Source of the DNA: Solen grandis
Lineage: Eukaryota > Mollusca > Bivalvia > Adapedonta > Solenidae
NCBI GenBank assembly: GCA_021229015.1
Contig: CM037792.1
Coordinates: 42,663,655 to 42,727,654 of the forward strand
DNA: 64,000 nt
Reading direction: 5' to 3'
Part shown: piece by piece, positions 1-11,258 of the stretch
Layout: every line of letters starts with the position of its first letter
How positions within the stretch are numbered: the first letter of the stretch is position 1
Notes under the pieces: model-generated
What the model saw: the letters and a program-made list of their open reading frames with translations, nothing else
What the model was told of the DNA's origin: nothing
The model's database searches: none
Made by a program: the position numbers and the translations under genes

Positions 1-241
1 ATAAATAGTCATTGTTGTTCAACTGATCATTTGCCTTCATTTCATAATTCTAATTTCTTGACCATTTTGACTCAGTTTAAAACATTTTTAATGAAAAAAT
101 TCTAAATTTGGAAGTTTGGGTCAAACAAAAAAATCTCAATTATAGACCAAAATTTTTATTCAGTTGTTAAGATGGCTGAATGTGCTCCAGTGGTTTCTTT
201 ACATGGACCCCATTTGTAGGGTTATGTCGGAGCTTCACTGT

Positions 242-497
242 GTAAGGTAAAGTGTTTGTTTATTATAGTGTCACCCCAATTGAAAGGGCCAGTCAGTTTT
301 GACTTATGAGACACCTCTTTGCTTGCACAAGTACCTCCCCAGTTTCTCCTATGTGCCAGGCACTAGACAGGAAGACAACCAGTAACCATTATTTAACTAG
401 CTGGCGGCTCACCAACCAGCCATATCAGAACGGTCCCCTGCCGGGGATTGAACCTACAACTTCCTGCCCCCGAAGCAGGTGCCTTAACTACTAGGTC
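242..497 (-). mobile_element. tRNA-derived SINE (family 3), reverse orientation
   Basis: On the minus strand the head reads like a tRNA: an A-box-like segment at 481-493 and a B box GGTTCAATCCC at 444-454. An unrelated body follows toward 242. The tRNA-like part is not a working tRNA because no acceptor stem closes. The head resembles the other SINE heads in this window, but the body does not match them, so I treat it as a separate family. The outer boundary near 242 is approximate. A 62-aa open frame in this stretch is incidental. Confidence 0.6.
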
Positions 498-1117
498 ACA
501 TGATCGATATATGTTATGGTTATACAATGTTACTCATGATAGAGTTGTCTAATAACGTTTGGCTTGGAAAGTTATGGAAACCAAATTTAATGAACAAGGA
601 GACTAACAATTGCAAAAATATATCGAATTTCTTTTGATATATTGTTATGTAGAAAGCATACCACATAGTTTTAGGGTGGAAAGGCTATACATTGCATGTA
701 AATACAATTAAACTGGTAATCTGAGGACAGACAGGAAAACATGGATTGATCAGAATCATTTGACTGTGTATGTGCATTCGAAGTAAGTTAACCTATAATC
801 CTATAATTATTATGCATGTTAAGTATACAACCTAAATTTAAGCAAATATAGTTGTTGTCTCCTTCTGCCATAAATTATATAAATGAAATGACAGCATTGT
901 TTTAAGTTTAGTAAGATCTTATCGCAATCACTTGATTTTAAACTGTTTAAGTATGGGGATTCCCAAATCGAGAATGGTTTGATTCTCCAGTAAACCTAAA
1001 GCACTGATTTCTGGTTGAGGATCAAGCTTGTAGTTCATGAAGCATCTCAAATAGAGATTTTCCGGACCTCAAAAATCTTGAGTTCTGTTCTCTACTGTTT
1101 TGATTTTTATCCTCTAA
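498..1117. other. No feature recognised
   Basis: AT-rich unique-looking sequence. No convincing exon, repeat or RNA gene seen. Confidence 0.5.
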
Positions 1118-1360
1118 ACTTTCACCTCATGAATATTCATGTACAAATTTTATGACTTGATGAATACTAATTTACTGAACTCAAAATGGTATATGAAGCC
1201 ATAGATTTTTTTTTTGGCTGTGTAGACTTTGTGGAACCTGAGCTAGAGAATTGTATAAACAAAGAAAGGATACCTGATCAGAAAGCTCCTGGAAGGAGTG
1301 TTTAATCTGGGTCTGCTATCTTTGCCAATGTATCCAAAAATGTCTACATGATATGAAGGA
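1118..1360 (+). mobile_element. TTAA MITE family 2, copy 1
   Basis: Begins with a TTCACCTCAT segment followed by the palindrome ATGAATATTCAT and ends near ATGAAGGA just before TTAA (1361-1364). The interior matches three other copies (12322, 38206, 40315), sharing the segments for a 'tgtgtagac..tgagct' block, 'aaacagagga', 'ctgatca' and 'tttgccaatg'. This is the most diverged copy at its ends. It has no coding capacity. Confidence 0.6.
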
Positions 1361-2988
1361 TTAATGAACATGCCAAAGTAACATATATGCCAGTGTTGCA
1401 CACCTACGGCTGCCTAATACATCTGTCAGCTGTGGGATACTTGGCTAGCAGTTTATTGATATAAGAATAATTATAAGAGGTACGTAACCAGTCAAAATGC
1501 TACTTACACAAATGAGTTCTCTTCAGTTGGAGATCTAAAATCTGTAAGTCAGTAAAGGTTTGTCTTAGTGCCATAAGTACGAGAGTTTCTATTGGTCCAA
1601 AAATCCCCACTACCTAGTGGGGCTGTGAATAGTGGCATGACTTTTCAAATAATTGATAATGAGCAAATGCTAACTAATAATCCCACAGGCGATGTATGGA
1701 GTAACAGAATGAGCACTTGTGGATTTCCAATATTGCATGTATGCAAGATTACTTTTCTCCAGGGTAATATGAAGATTCTTGAACATCACAACTATGAATC
1801 TGTTGAGATTTCATTTTGTTGTGACCACAATTTTTTTTTTTTTTCCTTTTTTGAAAGTTGTAAACTTTTAAAATTTTAAAGTTGATAGCAACATTAGGAG
1901 TATATATTTTATTCAGTTACATATAGAAAGTAAACCTTTGAGAAAAAAATCCTGTTCATTTTTAGAATCCAGCCTTTCTGCATAAAATAAGGTATTTTAC
2001 AGATAAAAATTGTTTGCCTTTCTATGCACCATATTTTCCTAATAATTGTAAGTTTGAAAACTCAGATTGTTGTCATGGGTCCAATAAATATATATTTTGT
2101 ATTTAGGCTATGGATTATTAAGTATATTTATTTGCACTAATAGTCTACCTATATTTAATGATAAAACTTCAATTGTTCAAGAATTTATCTGTTATTCGTG
2201 TTTAGGTTAACATTAATATGTATGTTGGCATTATTGTTTAACACATTGATCATGCAAAACAGTTTTATAAACAGAGGTGTGTCTAGCTAGCTGCATAATA
2301 AGTTAATAAATATGCCATCTTATTCCTATATATGTATGGTTAGTGTATTTTGATAATCCCTCATAGTTTTCTCAGCTGTAAACAAATTGTGTAAAGCTTC
2401 GTCATGTATTTGATGTAGATTTTATTTTTAGACATATCTTTCCCATGGCTTGTGCAATATTTAATTAATTTTCATGACCAATGTATTAATGTTTCCAATA
2501 AAATCTCGTAAAACTATGTAGCATAATATCTTACCTTTATCCCAAGAACATTGTTGATTGATGGTTAGAAAGACAGGTAGAGAGAGGGATGGAGACTAGT
2601 CATCAATGGTGTGTCAATATCATGACTGTGCATATCTCACGATGATCTAACCGATATGATTCTCATGCAAGTGTTCTTTTAACGGGGATCATAAATTTTC
2701 CCAGACTCTTGTCAAGTGTGTGAGATAGACGCATATTGAAGTCTGTTAAAACAATTTTCTTGCAAACGGAATTATTTTGTGAATAATTATGACAGGAAGA
2801 GTAGGGTCAGCTCTGTCGTCTGCTCCGGCCGTTGCGCTTACCAAAACGGTTTTAACAATTTTCAACTTTATATTTTGGGTAAGTTCATTTGCGTATTTTT
2901 TTTTCTAGTTTCATTTTCATTTTTACTATTTTAATATTTTATATGACAAAAGAAACAACAGAGATAGAAAATAATTTTCCCATTTTTT
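1361..2988. other. No gene recognised (1.6 kb)
   Basis: AT-rich sequence with a T run near 1830-1842. The 95-aa open frame at 1592-1879 ends in that T run (poly-Phe) and shows no domain or splice context. Confidence 0.5.
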
Positions 2989-3994
2989 AGCTCACCTGAG
3001 CAAAGCTCAAGGTGAACTTTTGTGATCACTTGATTGTCCGTCGATCGTTCGTCGTGCGTCAACAATTTCAACTATCTTCTCCTCTGAAACTACAAGATGG
3101 ATTTTCATCAAATTTTGACGAAATGATACTTATGATAGCCTGATGCAAATTCCTATTTTTTTTTCCATTCCTTGATAAAATCTTTAAAATGCCTTTTCTC
3201 AGAAATATATAGACATACAGATTTGATATTTGGTACAGTACATAGCATTAGCTTATGTAGTCCTATAAATAAGCCTTCGCATATCATAATTCCCCTTCAA
3301 CATTTAATTGACTGATTTTTAACATTTTTACTTTCAACAGATATGCGAAGTCTTATGGCTTCCCATAGAGGTCCATTTAGCAAAACATTAAATTAAGTAT
3401 ACGTGACTGTTGACAAAATAACTCTCATATATAGAAAACAAACACAAAAACATATTAATTGGTCACATTAAAATTTGAAATATTACCATTATAATGTCAA
3501 AAAATCCTTTTGTAGTTGATACATCAATTGATGTAGTCATTTGTCCACCATCTTGCTGTGTAAATCAGTGTTATATAAAATATACAGAATAGCCGAAAAT
3601 ATTTAGACGAAATAAATAAAGTCAAACTAATGATGTTGAGTGGGACAATTCTCATTCACTGATATATTATCATCTGCAGGGCCTTTTTTCCAATTTTGGG
3701 GAAAGCGCCCTAGCCCTTTTTATGGGGAAAATAGCAAGCCACTTGTTTACAACTTATTAAGGGATTTTTTTTTTTACCATTATATTCATAAATATAAGCA
3801 TAAACTGGTCTTGGCACAGCAAGACATACTAGAAACTAAATATAAAGACTAATCAAATATTTTGTTTAAGAATCAATAGAGTTAAACAGAGTTAAATTAG
3901 CGTCATAATATTGTTCTCTAGGTTTCTCAATGGTCAGCTACCTCCTTAATGTGGAATTTCATTAAAGAGTGGGGAATTTGAGGACTATTTTTGG

Positions 3995-5962
3995 TAGTGT
4001 TGTGCCGATAGTCGCTAGCTATCGAAAACTATCGCTCTGTGGTCACGTCAGCGACTATCGATTGCGATTTTTTCACTATCGATTATTGGCCGTTTAAATC
4101 CTTTCCGCTAATAAATTCGCTACCTCTAATTCGCATCATTTCGGCTCATAGCGCACTCCGTTATGGCAGACGACTCAAACGTTGAAGATCTGTTTCCGTA
4201 CCCTGGAAAAGTTAAATCCAGGGTATGGGATTACTTTATGTTTCGTAAAGTAAAAGTCGGCCCACCAAACAAGCAAAATCTAGACATGAAAACGGTGATA
4301 TGCAAATTATGTAAAAAGGAATACGCGAATAAAGGTGAGTGAAATAGTCAATACCCCACCCACATGAGCTGGACAGTACGGAGAAACATGAATATTTAAA
4401 CCCATAACAAACAAAACGAGTGATGTTTTGATAATTTTTAGTCGTATTTATGTTGAAACATACATTGCATTTTGTAATAAAATGTATTTATATTTGTTTT
4501 TTTTCCCGATTTTCGAAAGTCAAAACGACCGTTTCTAAGGTTATCTATATGGTCCGTCAATCCGATGCTAGATCTATATAACTTACAAAGGCTACTTGCT
4601 TGACGACCGCAAATGTTTTAAATGAATACATATATAAATAAATGAGTTCAAAAGAAAATGTTCTATGTTCATATTAATATTTCGAAATTTATTCTGACAT
4701 TTTTTTATAAATGCTATTATAAACCTGTATATTGGATTCATCAAGTTTACATGCACAAATAAGACCACACTTTTTATTACTAAGGATTTTAAGGAAACTA
4801 CATGCATCATTTAGGCCTATAAGTTCTATATCTACCATCTTATATGAAATACATTCATTTTTTTTTAAACAAATTGTTTTGATCAAAGTTTCAGTAATTT
4901 TTCGCACACAAAATATGACCATTGAGTCATTGACTTATTTAATATTGATATTGATTTTAACATCTTGGGACTCACTGATTTTATAAAGTAAGTGGTTTAA
5001 AAATCATTGTCTTGAAATGATTGAAAAATATTTATATATTATATTAAGCATTTTTATGCATAGCATCTACATTTCATGTCCCTAAATCAAGTTTACACCT
5101 GCTTCTTTTCCAGGCAACACCACCAACCTCCAGTTCCATTTGGATAGCAAAAAGTAACTTTTACCCCAAACTAAGCATCCTTGCAAAAAAAATTCTTGTG
5201 TATACCAGCATCCTCAATTCCATCAGAAAGAATTTTCAGTCTCTGTGGGACACTTGTGTCCAAAAAACGTTCTAGATTAAGTCCTGACAATGTGAATCTT
5301 CTGGTGTTTCTAAACAGAAATATGAACAAGTTTTGGTGATTAGTTAATGCCTTTAATGGCTGTTTGAACTGTTTGATATGTTTGCACTTTTTGTCAAGTT
5401 TTTGATCCTTCTGATAAGCTACTTTTTGCCAACAGTTAGTCAGTTACTTATTTTTGTTATTGTTTAGCCATTCAGTATGGACCTAGCTGATCAGCCATCA
5501 CAAACTTAATGATGGGTAAACATGAGAGAGGTACATGGAGTGTTTTGTATTAAAGAATAAAGATGTTAATATTCTGAATATTGTTTTATTTTTTCAATCC
5601 AATATATAATGCAATGAATATTTTTGTCTTTTTTTTTGCGTATTTGTTGGGTCAAAGCCTTCAAAGGCATGATTAATAACAAGTCTGCAGATAAGTTGAA
5701 TAAGTTTATTAACCAATAAAATAACATAGCTAAAATACATATTATATAAGTATACAAGAAAGTCATAAGGATTTTGTAACACAATTGTCAATTTAACTGG
5801 AAATGATAAACAGGATTGTGCATATAAAAAAAGTTATAAAGACTAAAGAGCGAACAACAATTTTACCTGAGAATGTTTCAAGAACCGATTGTACTATCGA
5901 TAATCGATCGGTTTATGCCTTCCGATTATCGATAGTGATTTCCTGTCCGATTCCCAACACTA
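3995..5962 (+). mobile_element. hAT transposon, internally deleted, 8-bp TSD
   Basis: The element is 1968 bp. It begins TAGTGTTGTGCCGATAG and ends with the inverse of TAGTGTTGGGAATCGG, so the outermost 8 bp are perfect and the rest of the TIR is imperfect. The 8 bp ATTTTTGG lie on both sides (3987-3994, 5963-5970), the duplication size expected of hAT. Internal blocks of ATCG-rich inverted sequence lie close to both ends. It carries a broken transposase gene with a BED finger at its start and the hAT dimerisation domain at its end. A polyadenylation signal AATAAA is at 5556-5561. Confidence 0.85.
4163..5339 (+). pseudogene. hAT transposase remnant: BED zinc finger plus C-terminal dimerisation domain
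   Basis: Exon 1 (4163-4334) starts at ATG and encodes 57 residues with a BED-finger pattern: Trp22, Phe25, Cys47 and Cys50. It ends at a strong donor GTGAGT (4335). The acceptor TTTTCCAG at 5106-5113 joins in phase to NTTNLQFHLDSKK, which supplies the NxxNLxxH part of the finger (His66). A stop at 5155-5157 replaces the expected second His. Two bases on, in another frame, YPKLSILAKK begins. After a one-base slip in an A run it continues as PSERIFSLCG and KKRSRLSPDNVNLLVFLN, ending at TGA 5337-5339. That tail is the hallmark of the hAT dimerisation domain. The whole DDE catalytic core between finger and tail is missing, so this is an internal-deletion derivative that could not make active transposase. 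Family knowledge: BED fingers bind DNA at the element ends. Confidence 0.85.
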
Positions 5963-6742
5963 ATTTTTGGGGAAAAAAGGTGGTCATTTGGCTTGGGGAA
6001 GCAGCCCTTTACCAGCTACAGTTAAGAAGGGTAAAAAGGCCCTGATCTGTCATATCGCTCACTACACGATATAAAAGTTTCCAACATTGGAAATGTTTAT
6101 TTTGGACTTTGAACACGATATAGTTTACAAGACAAACTTCATCTAACCAAAATTCGTGTTCCCAGTTTAACCCTGACTGTACACATTTTTTTTGGAACAC
6201 TCGGTGTTGTTTGTACGTAATGGAGGATATAAACGCAAAAAAGGAAAGTGAAGTTTTTGATAAAGTATTTCACCCTCTTAATGTCTATGTATGACAATTT
6301 CCTTAACTAACATGGTAAATTATTATGTCTGCTATAAGTTTATTGTGTTTTCATAGTGAATTGCCAATTTTTATGCCTATGATAAATGGAAATGTAGCGC
6401 GTAAGAATTCACGCGGAGTTTGCTACATCAATGTATACGGCGAGCCATAAGACATAGCGTATCAAGGAAATGTCAAAATAGTAAAATCGATACGCTATGG
6501 CTTATTTATAGGACTATAGCTTATGTTGCCTCAACATCAGTGCAAAATTTGTGCCCCTGGGGTCACAGTGGGCCATTCCCAAGGACCACACCCAGATTTT
6601 TGTATAGAACTATAATTGGAATTCTTGAAAAATCTTTTCTTCAGAAACCACTCCATGGATTTTCACCAAATTTCACTAAAATGATACTTATGTAAGCCTG
6701 AGGTTTATTCCTAATTTTTATTGAATTTTATGAAGAACTTTG

Positions 6743-6756
6743 GTTGCCATGGCAAC
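6743..6756. promoter_or_regulatory. X-box-like palindrome GTTGCCATGGCAAC
   Basis: Perfect 14-bp palindrome matching the RFX-factor X-box half sites (GTTGCC / GGCAAC). Further perfect copies are at 7945-7958 and 8515-8528, and an imperfect one at 8264-8277, all within AGCTCACC modules. Binding is inferred from the motif only. Confidence 0.45.
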
Positions 6757-6856
6757 CAGAAGACATAACTTGTGTTGTTGTGCATCAACAGTTACAACAA
6801 TCTTCTCCTCTGAAACTACCAAATGGATTTTCATCAAAATATACCTGAATTATACT

Positions 6857-7898
6857 TATCCGTCCGTCAGTCAGACATGTACGGTGTATTTCTATTTTGA
6901 TAAACGAAAGCGTCTGTTATTTTTTTTTCGGACACAATGTCCGATGAAAAAATCCAAACAGCACTGTTTCAGTTTCAGAAAATTACTTTCAGTTTCTTCG
7001 AAAAACAGTTTCATTTGCTTTTTTTTTAGCGATTATGTAATGATTATTGGCTGTCTGAGATAGCCAAGCAGTAACAACTGCGAATTGGTTCCACGCAATT
7101 CATATACTAAAATCTTTCTTAATGGAAACCATGCAGAAAACTCTGTCTTTATCGGTCAACAATCAACAACATGGCAGATGATACATTCACGAAAGATTTT
7201 TTTTTTTTTTTTTGTTATTTGCTTTCCATAATCAATTAACAAGGTCATACTCGTTTTAATTTATTATCAGGTTCAAATTTTATCATTTCAATATTCATTA
7301 TCGTAAATAATTAAATCTAGATTTTGTTGTCAATGAATTTAGATATTCTGATGGTGCTATGCCTGGTCGAAAATTGCCTGCCAGTTCTAGCAACGAACCA
7401 AAGAAGACAATAACAGATGCTTTTAGCCTAGGGATAGTTTTTCGGCTGATTTCCTCATTATGGTCACACAACTTACAGAACTTTAGTTTTTGCATAGCAT
7501 TTTATGATCTTATCAGTGCAAAAATAATTTCTTGTTGTAATGGGGTAGGGTTTATTCCTCTATATGTACTTAATTTGCAGGTCTCACATTTTTACATGTT
7601 TGTGAGTTTTGAACAGCTGATTAGGACTGTGTATATGTAAAACAGAGACAATCTAAAAATAGCCAAAAATGAATGAATATTCATTATATTAAGTGATAAA
7701 TTAATGTAATATTATACTTGCAATAAAGAGACTGAAATCAAGATATCAAAAAGTTCTTAATACTAAATACTGTTTAAAACATTGCAGCAGGTAAAAATAT
7801 GTCGCAACAAGTAAAAATTGCTGCGACAGGTAAACATTTGTTGTAAAAATTTTGTGCTTACCTGTCACAATGTCCTGTGGAGAAGGAAAAGTTTTCGC
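6857..7898. other. Segment foreign to the surrounding AGCTCACC modules
   Basis: The module order breaks after 'attatactta' (about 6856) and resumes at 'gcatagtctgcaaattcc' (about 7899), as judged from the equivalent position at 3126-3160. The roughly 1 kb between holds a small hairpin (TCGGACA/TGTCCGA, about 6929-6945) and no coding domain. I found no clear TIR or TSD, so its nature is open. Confidence 0.35.
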
Positions 7899-8767
7899 AT
7901 AGTCTGCAAATTCCTTTTTTTTTTCAATTCCATGAAAAACTCTGGTTGCCATGGCAACCAGAATGGAAAATCTTTAAAATGCCTTTTCTCAGAAATATAA
8001 AGACCTACAGATTTGATGTTTGGTACATAGCATCAGCTCATGTTGCCTCAACATCATTGCAAAATTTGTGCCCCTGGGGTCACAATGGGCCAAGCCCATG
8101 GCCACATCTGGATTTTTATAAAGAACTATATAGGGAATTCTTGAAAAGAACTTCTCTTCCAGAACTTGTCCATGGATTAACTCCATATTTAACTAAAATG
8201 ATACTTATAAATGTTAGCCTTAGGCTAATTCCTTTTTTTTTTTTAATTTCATGAAGAACTTTGGTTGCCATGGCATCCAGTGATCCACAAAGCATAACTT
8301 CAAAATGTGTTTTCTCAGAATCATACAGACCTACAGATTTGATATTTGGTACATAGCATCAGCTTCTGGTGCCTCAACACTTTCAACAAATATGTACATC
8401 AGGGTTTGCATGAGGACATTCCCGGGACCACACCCAGATTTTGTATGAAACTATAAAAGGAAAACAAAAAAATCTTTACTTCTGAAACCATTGGTTGGAT
8501 CATGAAGAACTTTTGTTGCCATGGCAACCAGAATACATAAATATAAAATGCCTTCTCAGGGATGGCGAAATCTATAGTCCGAGTTGTACATTTGCCAGCA
8601 TGGACAAGTAAATTATCACTGTTTAATTGTCTGTGGACAACCAAAAATCCGAATCCGTAGCAAAAATTTAAATTCAAAACTCAAAACTGCAGCATTTCAA
8701 CTGTAAAGATATCTGTAAAGTGTGTCTGTTATATAAAGTTTATTTTTCGGCAATTTACAAGATGATC

Positions 8768-9084
8768 CAGGGGTTTACTTAAGGATTTGACTTTCACTTG
8801 TCCAGGGGGCAAGTTACTTTGAACAGTGAAAACAGATTGCCCGATCTTTAAGTTAGTTTGTGTTTGTTAATGTTTAAAACTAAATAGGTGTAATATTAAG
8901 GTGAATTTTAGTTAATATGTATCAAACATAATTTGCAATCATTTTACCCTGATGTACTATAGAGAATAAAAAAAACCCCGAAAGATTTCATTCGCCCGCC
9001 GGGCTATCTTCTTTGAAAAATCACTTGCCCGCAGTGATTTTAACCAGGCGCGGGCAAGTGGGCGTCCACTTAAGACAACCCCTG
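8768..9084. mobile_element. CAGGG-ended MITE, 317 bp, 5-bp TSD
   Basis: The left end CAGGGGTTTACTTAAG and the right end CTTAAGACAACCCCTG form a TIR with two mismatches. The 5 bp TGATC lie on both sides (8763-8767 and 9085-9089). The interior is non-coding and contains G/C-rich 'gcccgccgggc' and 'gcgcgggcaagtgggcg' stretches unlike the surroundings. End type and duplication length match the element at 3677-6044. Confidence 0.7.
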
Positions 9085-9424
9085 TGATCCACATATTAAA
9101 CCATTCCGTTTTTAATGGTTTCATTTCTAAAATGTTAAGATATGAAAATTAAAGGTCAAAGTTAGCGTTAAGTTCCTTGTCAAATGGATCGATTCCTTAT
9201 TAAAATTTGTCCTAAACAAGAAAAGGGGAAGAATATCCTGATCAAACCTACAGCTTTGATATTTGCTATATAGTATCCTCTCATGGTTCCAGCCTTTCTA
9301 CAACAAACCAAATTCAGGTGAGCAATTTAGGGCCATCTTGGCCCTCTTGTCTGTTGTTATTTTAATTAGATCTTTATAAATAATTTATGTAGTATTTCAT
9401 TCGCAATGTAATTCTAAAAAATTC

Positions 9425-10649
9425 TAAGCATATTGTATCCTCGAGTACACAAAAAAAATTTAAAAAATTTTAAATTTTTTTTAAAAAAAAAATTAAATAT
9501 TTATAAAAAAAAAAAAAATTTAAAATTTTTTTTTTTAAATTTAAAAAAAAATATTATTTTTAATTTTATAAATATTTTTTTTTTAAATAAAAAAAAAATA
9601 AAAAAAAAAAAAAAATTTAAAAAATTTTTTAAAAAAAAATTAAAAAAATTTTAAAAAAAATTTTTTTTTATTTTTTTTTAAAAATTAAAAAAAAAAAAAA
9701 TTAAAAAAAAAATAAATAAAAAAATTAATTTTAAAAAAAAAAAAAAAAATTAAAAAAAATATTTAATTTAAAAAAAATTATTTAATTAAAAAATAATTAA
9801 AATAATTTAAAATTTAAATTATTTAATATTAAAAAATATTTATTTTAAAATATAATATTTTATAAAAAAAAAAAAAAATAATTAAAAAAAAAAAATTTTA
9901 AATTAAAAAATAATATTATTTTTTTTATAAAAAATAAAAAATTAAATAAAATTTAAAAAATAAAAATTTTTAAAAAAAACAAAAAAAATATAATTTTTTA
10001 AAAACTAAAAATAATAAAAAATTTATTTAAAAAAAATTAAATAATAAAAATTAAAAAAAATTATTAAAAAAAAAAAAAAAATTTTTTTTAAAAAATTTTT
10101 TAAAAAATTTATTTAATAAAAAATAAAAAAAAAAAAAAATTTTTTTAAATTAAATTTAAAAAAAAGAAAAAAAAATTTTAAAAAAAAATAAATAATTATT
10201 TAAAAATAAATTTATAAAATAAAATAATTAAAAAAAAATAAAATTTTTTAAAAAATAAATAAAATAAAAATAAATTAATAAAAAAAATTTAAATAATATA
10301 ATTAAAAAAAAAATTTTAAAAAATTAATAAAAAATTTTAATTTTAAAAAAATAAAAAAAAAATAAAAAAATTAATATAATTTTTATATTTTTTTAAAAAT
10401 AAAATAAAAAATTTAATATAAAAAAAAATTTAAATTTTTAAAAAAAATAAAAAAAATTAATTAAATAAAAAAAAAAATAAAAAAAAAAATTTTAAAATTT
10501 ATAAATAAAAATAAATATAAAAAAACATATAATAAAATTAAAAAAAAAAAAAATTTTAAAAAAAAAAAAAATATAAAATTAAAAATAAAAAAAAAAAAAA
10601 ATATTTTAAAAAAAATAAAAAAAAAAAAAAAATAATTAATAAAAAAAAA

Positions 10650-10705
<56 letters not shown>

Positions 10706-11258
10706 TAAATAAATTAATATTTAATTAAAAAAAAAATTTTAAAAAATTAAAAAAAAAAAAAAATTAAAAATTAAAATTAAATTAAAAATTAAAAAAAAAA
10801 AAAATAAATAAAAATATTAAAATAAAAAAAAATTTAAAAAATTTAAAAAAAAAATAAATTTAAATTTTAAATATAAAAAAAAAAATTAAAAAATTTATAA
10901 ATTAAAAATAATAATAATTTTTCATTATAAAAAATAAAAAATATTTTTTAATAAAAAAAAAAATAAAATAAATTAAAAAATTAAAATATAAAAAACTATT
11001 ATAAAAAAAATTATTTATTATAAAAAATTAAAATAAAAAAATAAATATAAATAAAAAATTTTTTAAAAAAAAAATTTTAATAAAAAAAAAAAAAAAAATA
11101 TAAAAATACAAAAAAAAAAAAAAAATTTTTTAAAAAAAAAAAAAAAAATTTAAAAAATTTTTAAAAAAAAAAAAATAAAAAAAAAAAAAAAAAAAAAAAA
11201 AATAAAAATATTTTAAAAAAAAAAAAAAAAAATAAAAAAAAAAAAAAAAAAATTTACA
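9425..11258. repeat. A/T-only low-complexity tract (1.8 kb)
   Basis: About 1.8 kb composed almost entirely of A and T, with A the majority and only a handful of G or C bases. There is no period or unit. Edges are abrupt on both sides (normal sequence to about 9450 and from about 11255). The open frame at 9433-9654 is Lys/Phe/Asn only and not a gene. It may be a failed consensus through a hard template rather than true sequence. Confidence 0.85.

Larger units (their letters stand above)
3677..6044. mobile_element. CAGGG-ended DNA transposon, non-autonomous, split by a hAT element
   Basis: The ends are CAGGGCCTTTTT at 3677 and its inverse AAAAAGGCCCTG ending at 6044. The flanking 5 bp ATCTG occur at 3672-3676 and 6045-6049. 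Both end regions also carry TTGGGGAAA/CTTGGGGAA motifs. Once the inner hAT element is removed it is about 0.4 kb with no coding region. CAGGG ends suggest the hAT superfamily; a 5-bp duplication would fit the hAT5-type variants rather than the usual 8 bp. This placement is inferred. Confidence 0.6.
3258..6516. mobile_element. Mutator-like element with 18-bp TIR and 9-bp TSD
   Basis: A perfect 18-bp terminal inverted repeat TAGTCCTATAAATAAGCC occurs at 3258-3275 and, inverted, at 6499-6516. Both ends are flanked by the same 9 bp TAGCTTATG (3249-3257 and 6517-6525). Removing the element restores a host module whose uninterrupted form is seen at about 8030-8060. Nine-base duplications are typical of Mutator-like elements; that assignment is inference. 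Each end also has a subterminal hairpin: CTTCGCATATC pairs with GATATGCGAAG on the left, and GCGTATC with GATACGC on the right. Without the nested insert it is about 0.9 kb and non-coding. Confidence 0.8.
2989..9351 (+). mobile_element. AGCTCACC element, composite, interrupted by nested insertions
   Basis: The left end AGCTCACCTGAGC lies at 2989 and the right end CAGGTGAGC, followed by a GGCC hairpin and CTCTTGT, at about 9315-9351. The interior consists of repeated modules ('cttctcctctgaaac', 'gttgccatggcaac', 'agatttgatatttggtacat') that resume on the far side of each insertion. The clearest case is that the module broken at 3257 continues at 6517. Other interruptions are at 8768-9084 and probably about 6857-7898. 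It encodes no recognisable protein. Confidence 0.75.

Noticed and set aside
2989..3070. Helitron end
   Set aside because: The terminal hairpin suggested it, but there is no 5' TC, no 3' CTRR after a hairpin, and the two ends share an inverted GCTCACCTG.
9433..9654. 73-aa Lys/Phe-rich frame
   Set aside because: Lies in the A/T-only tract, where frames consist of AAA, TTT and AAT codons. No biological support.
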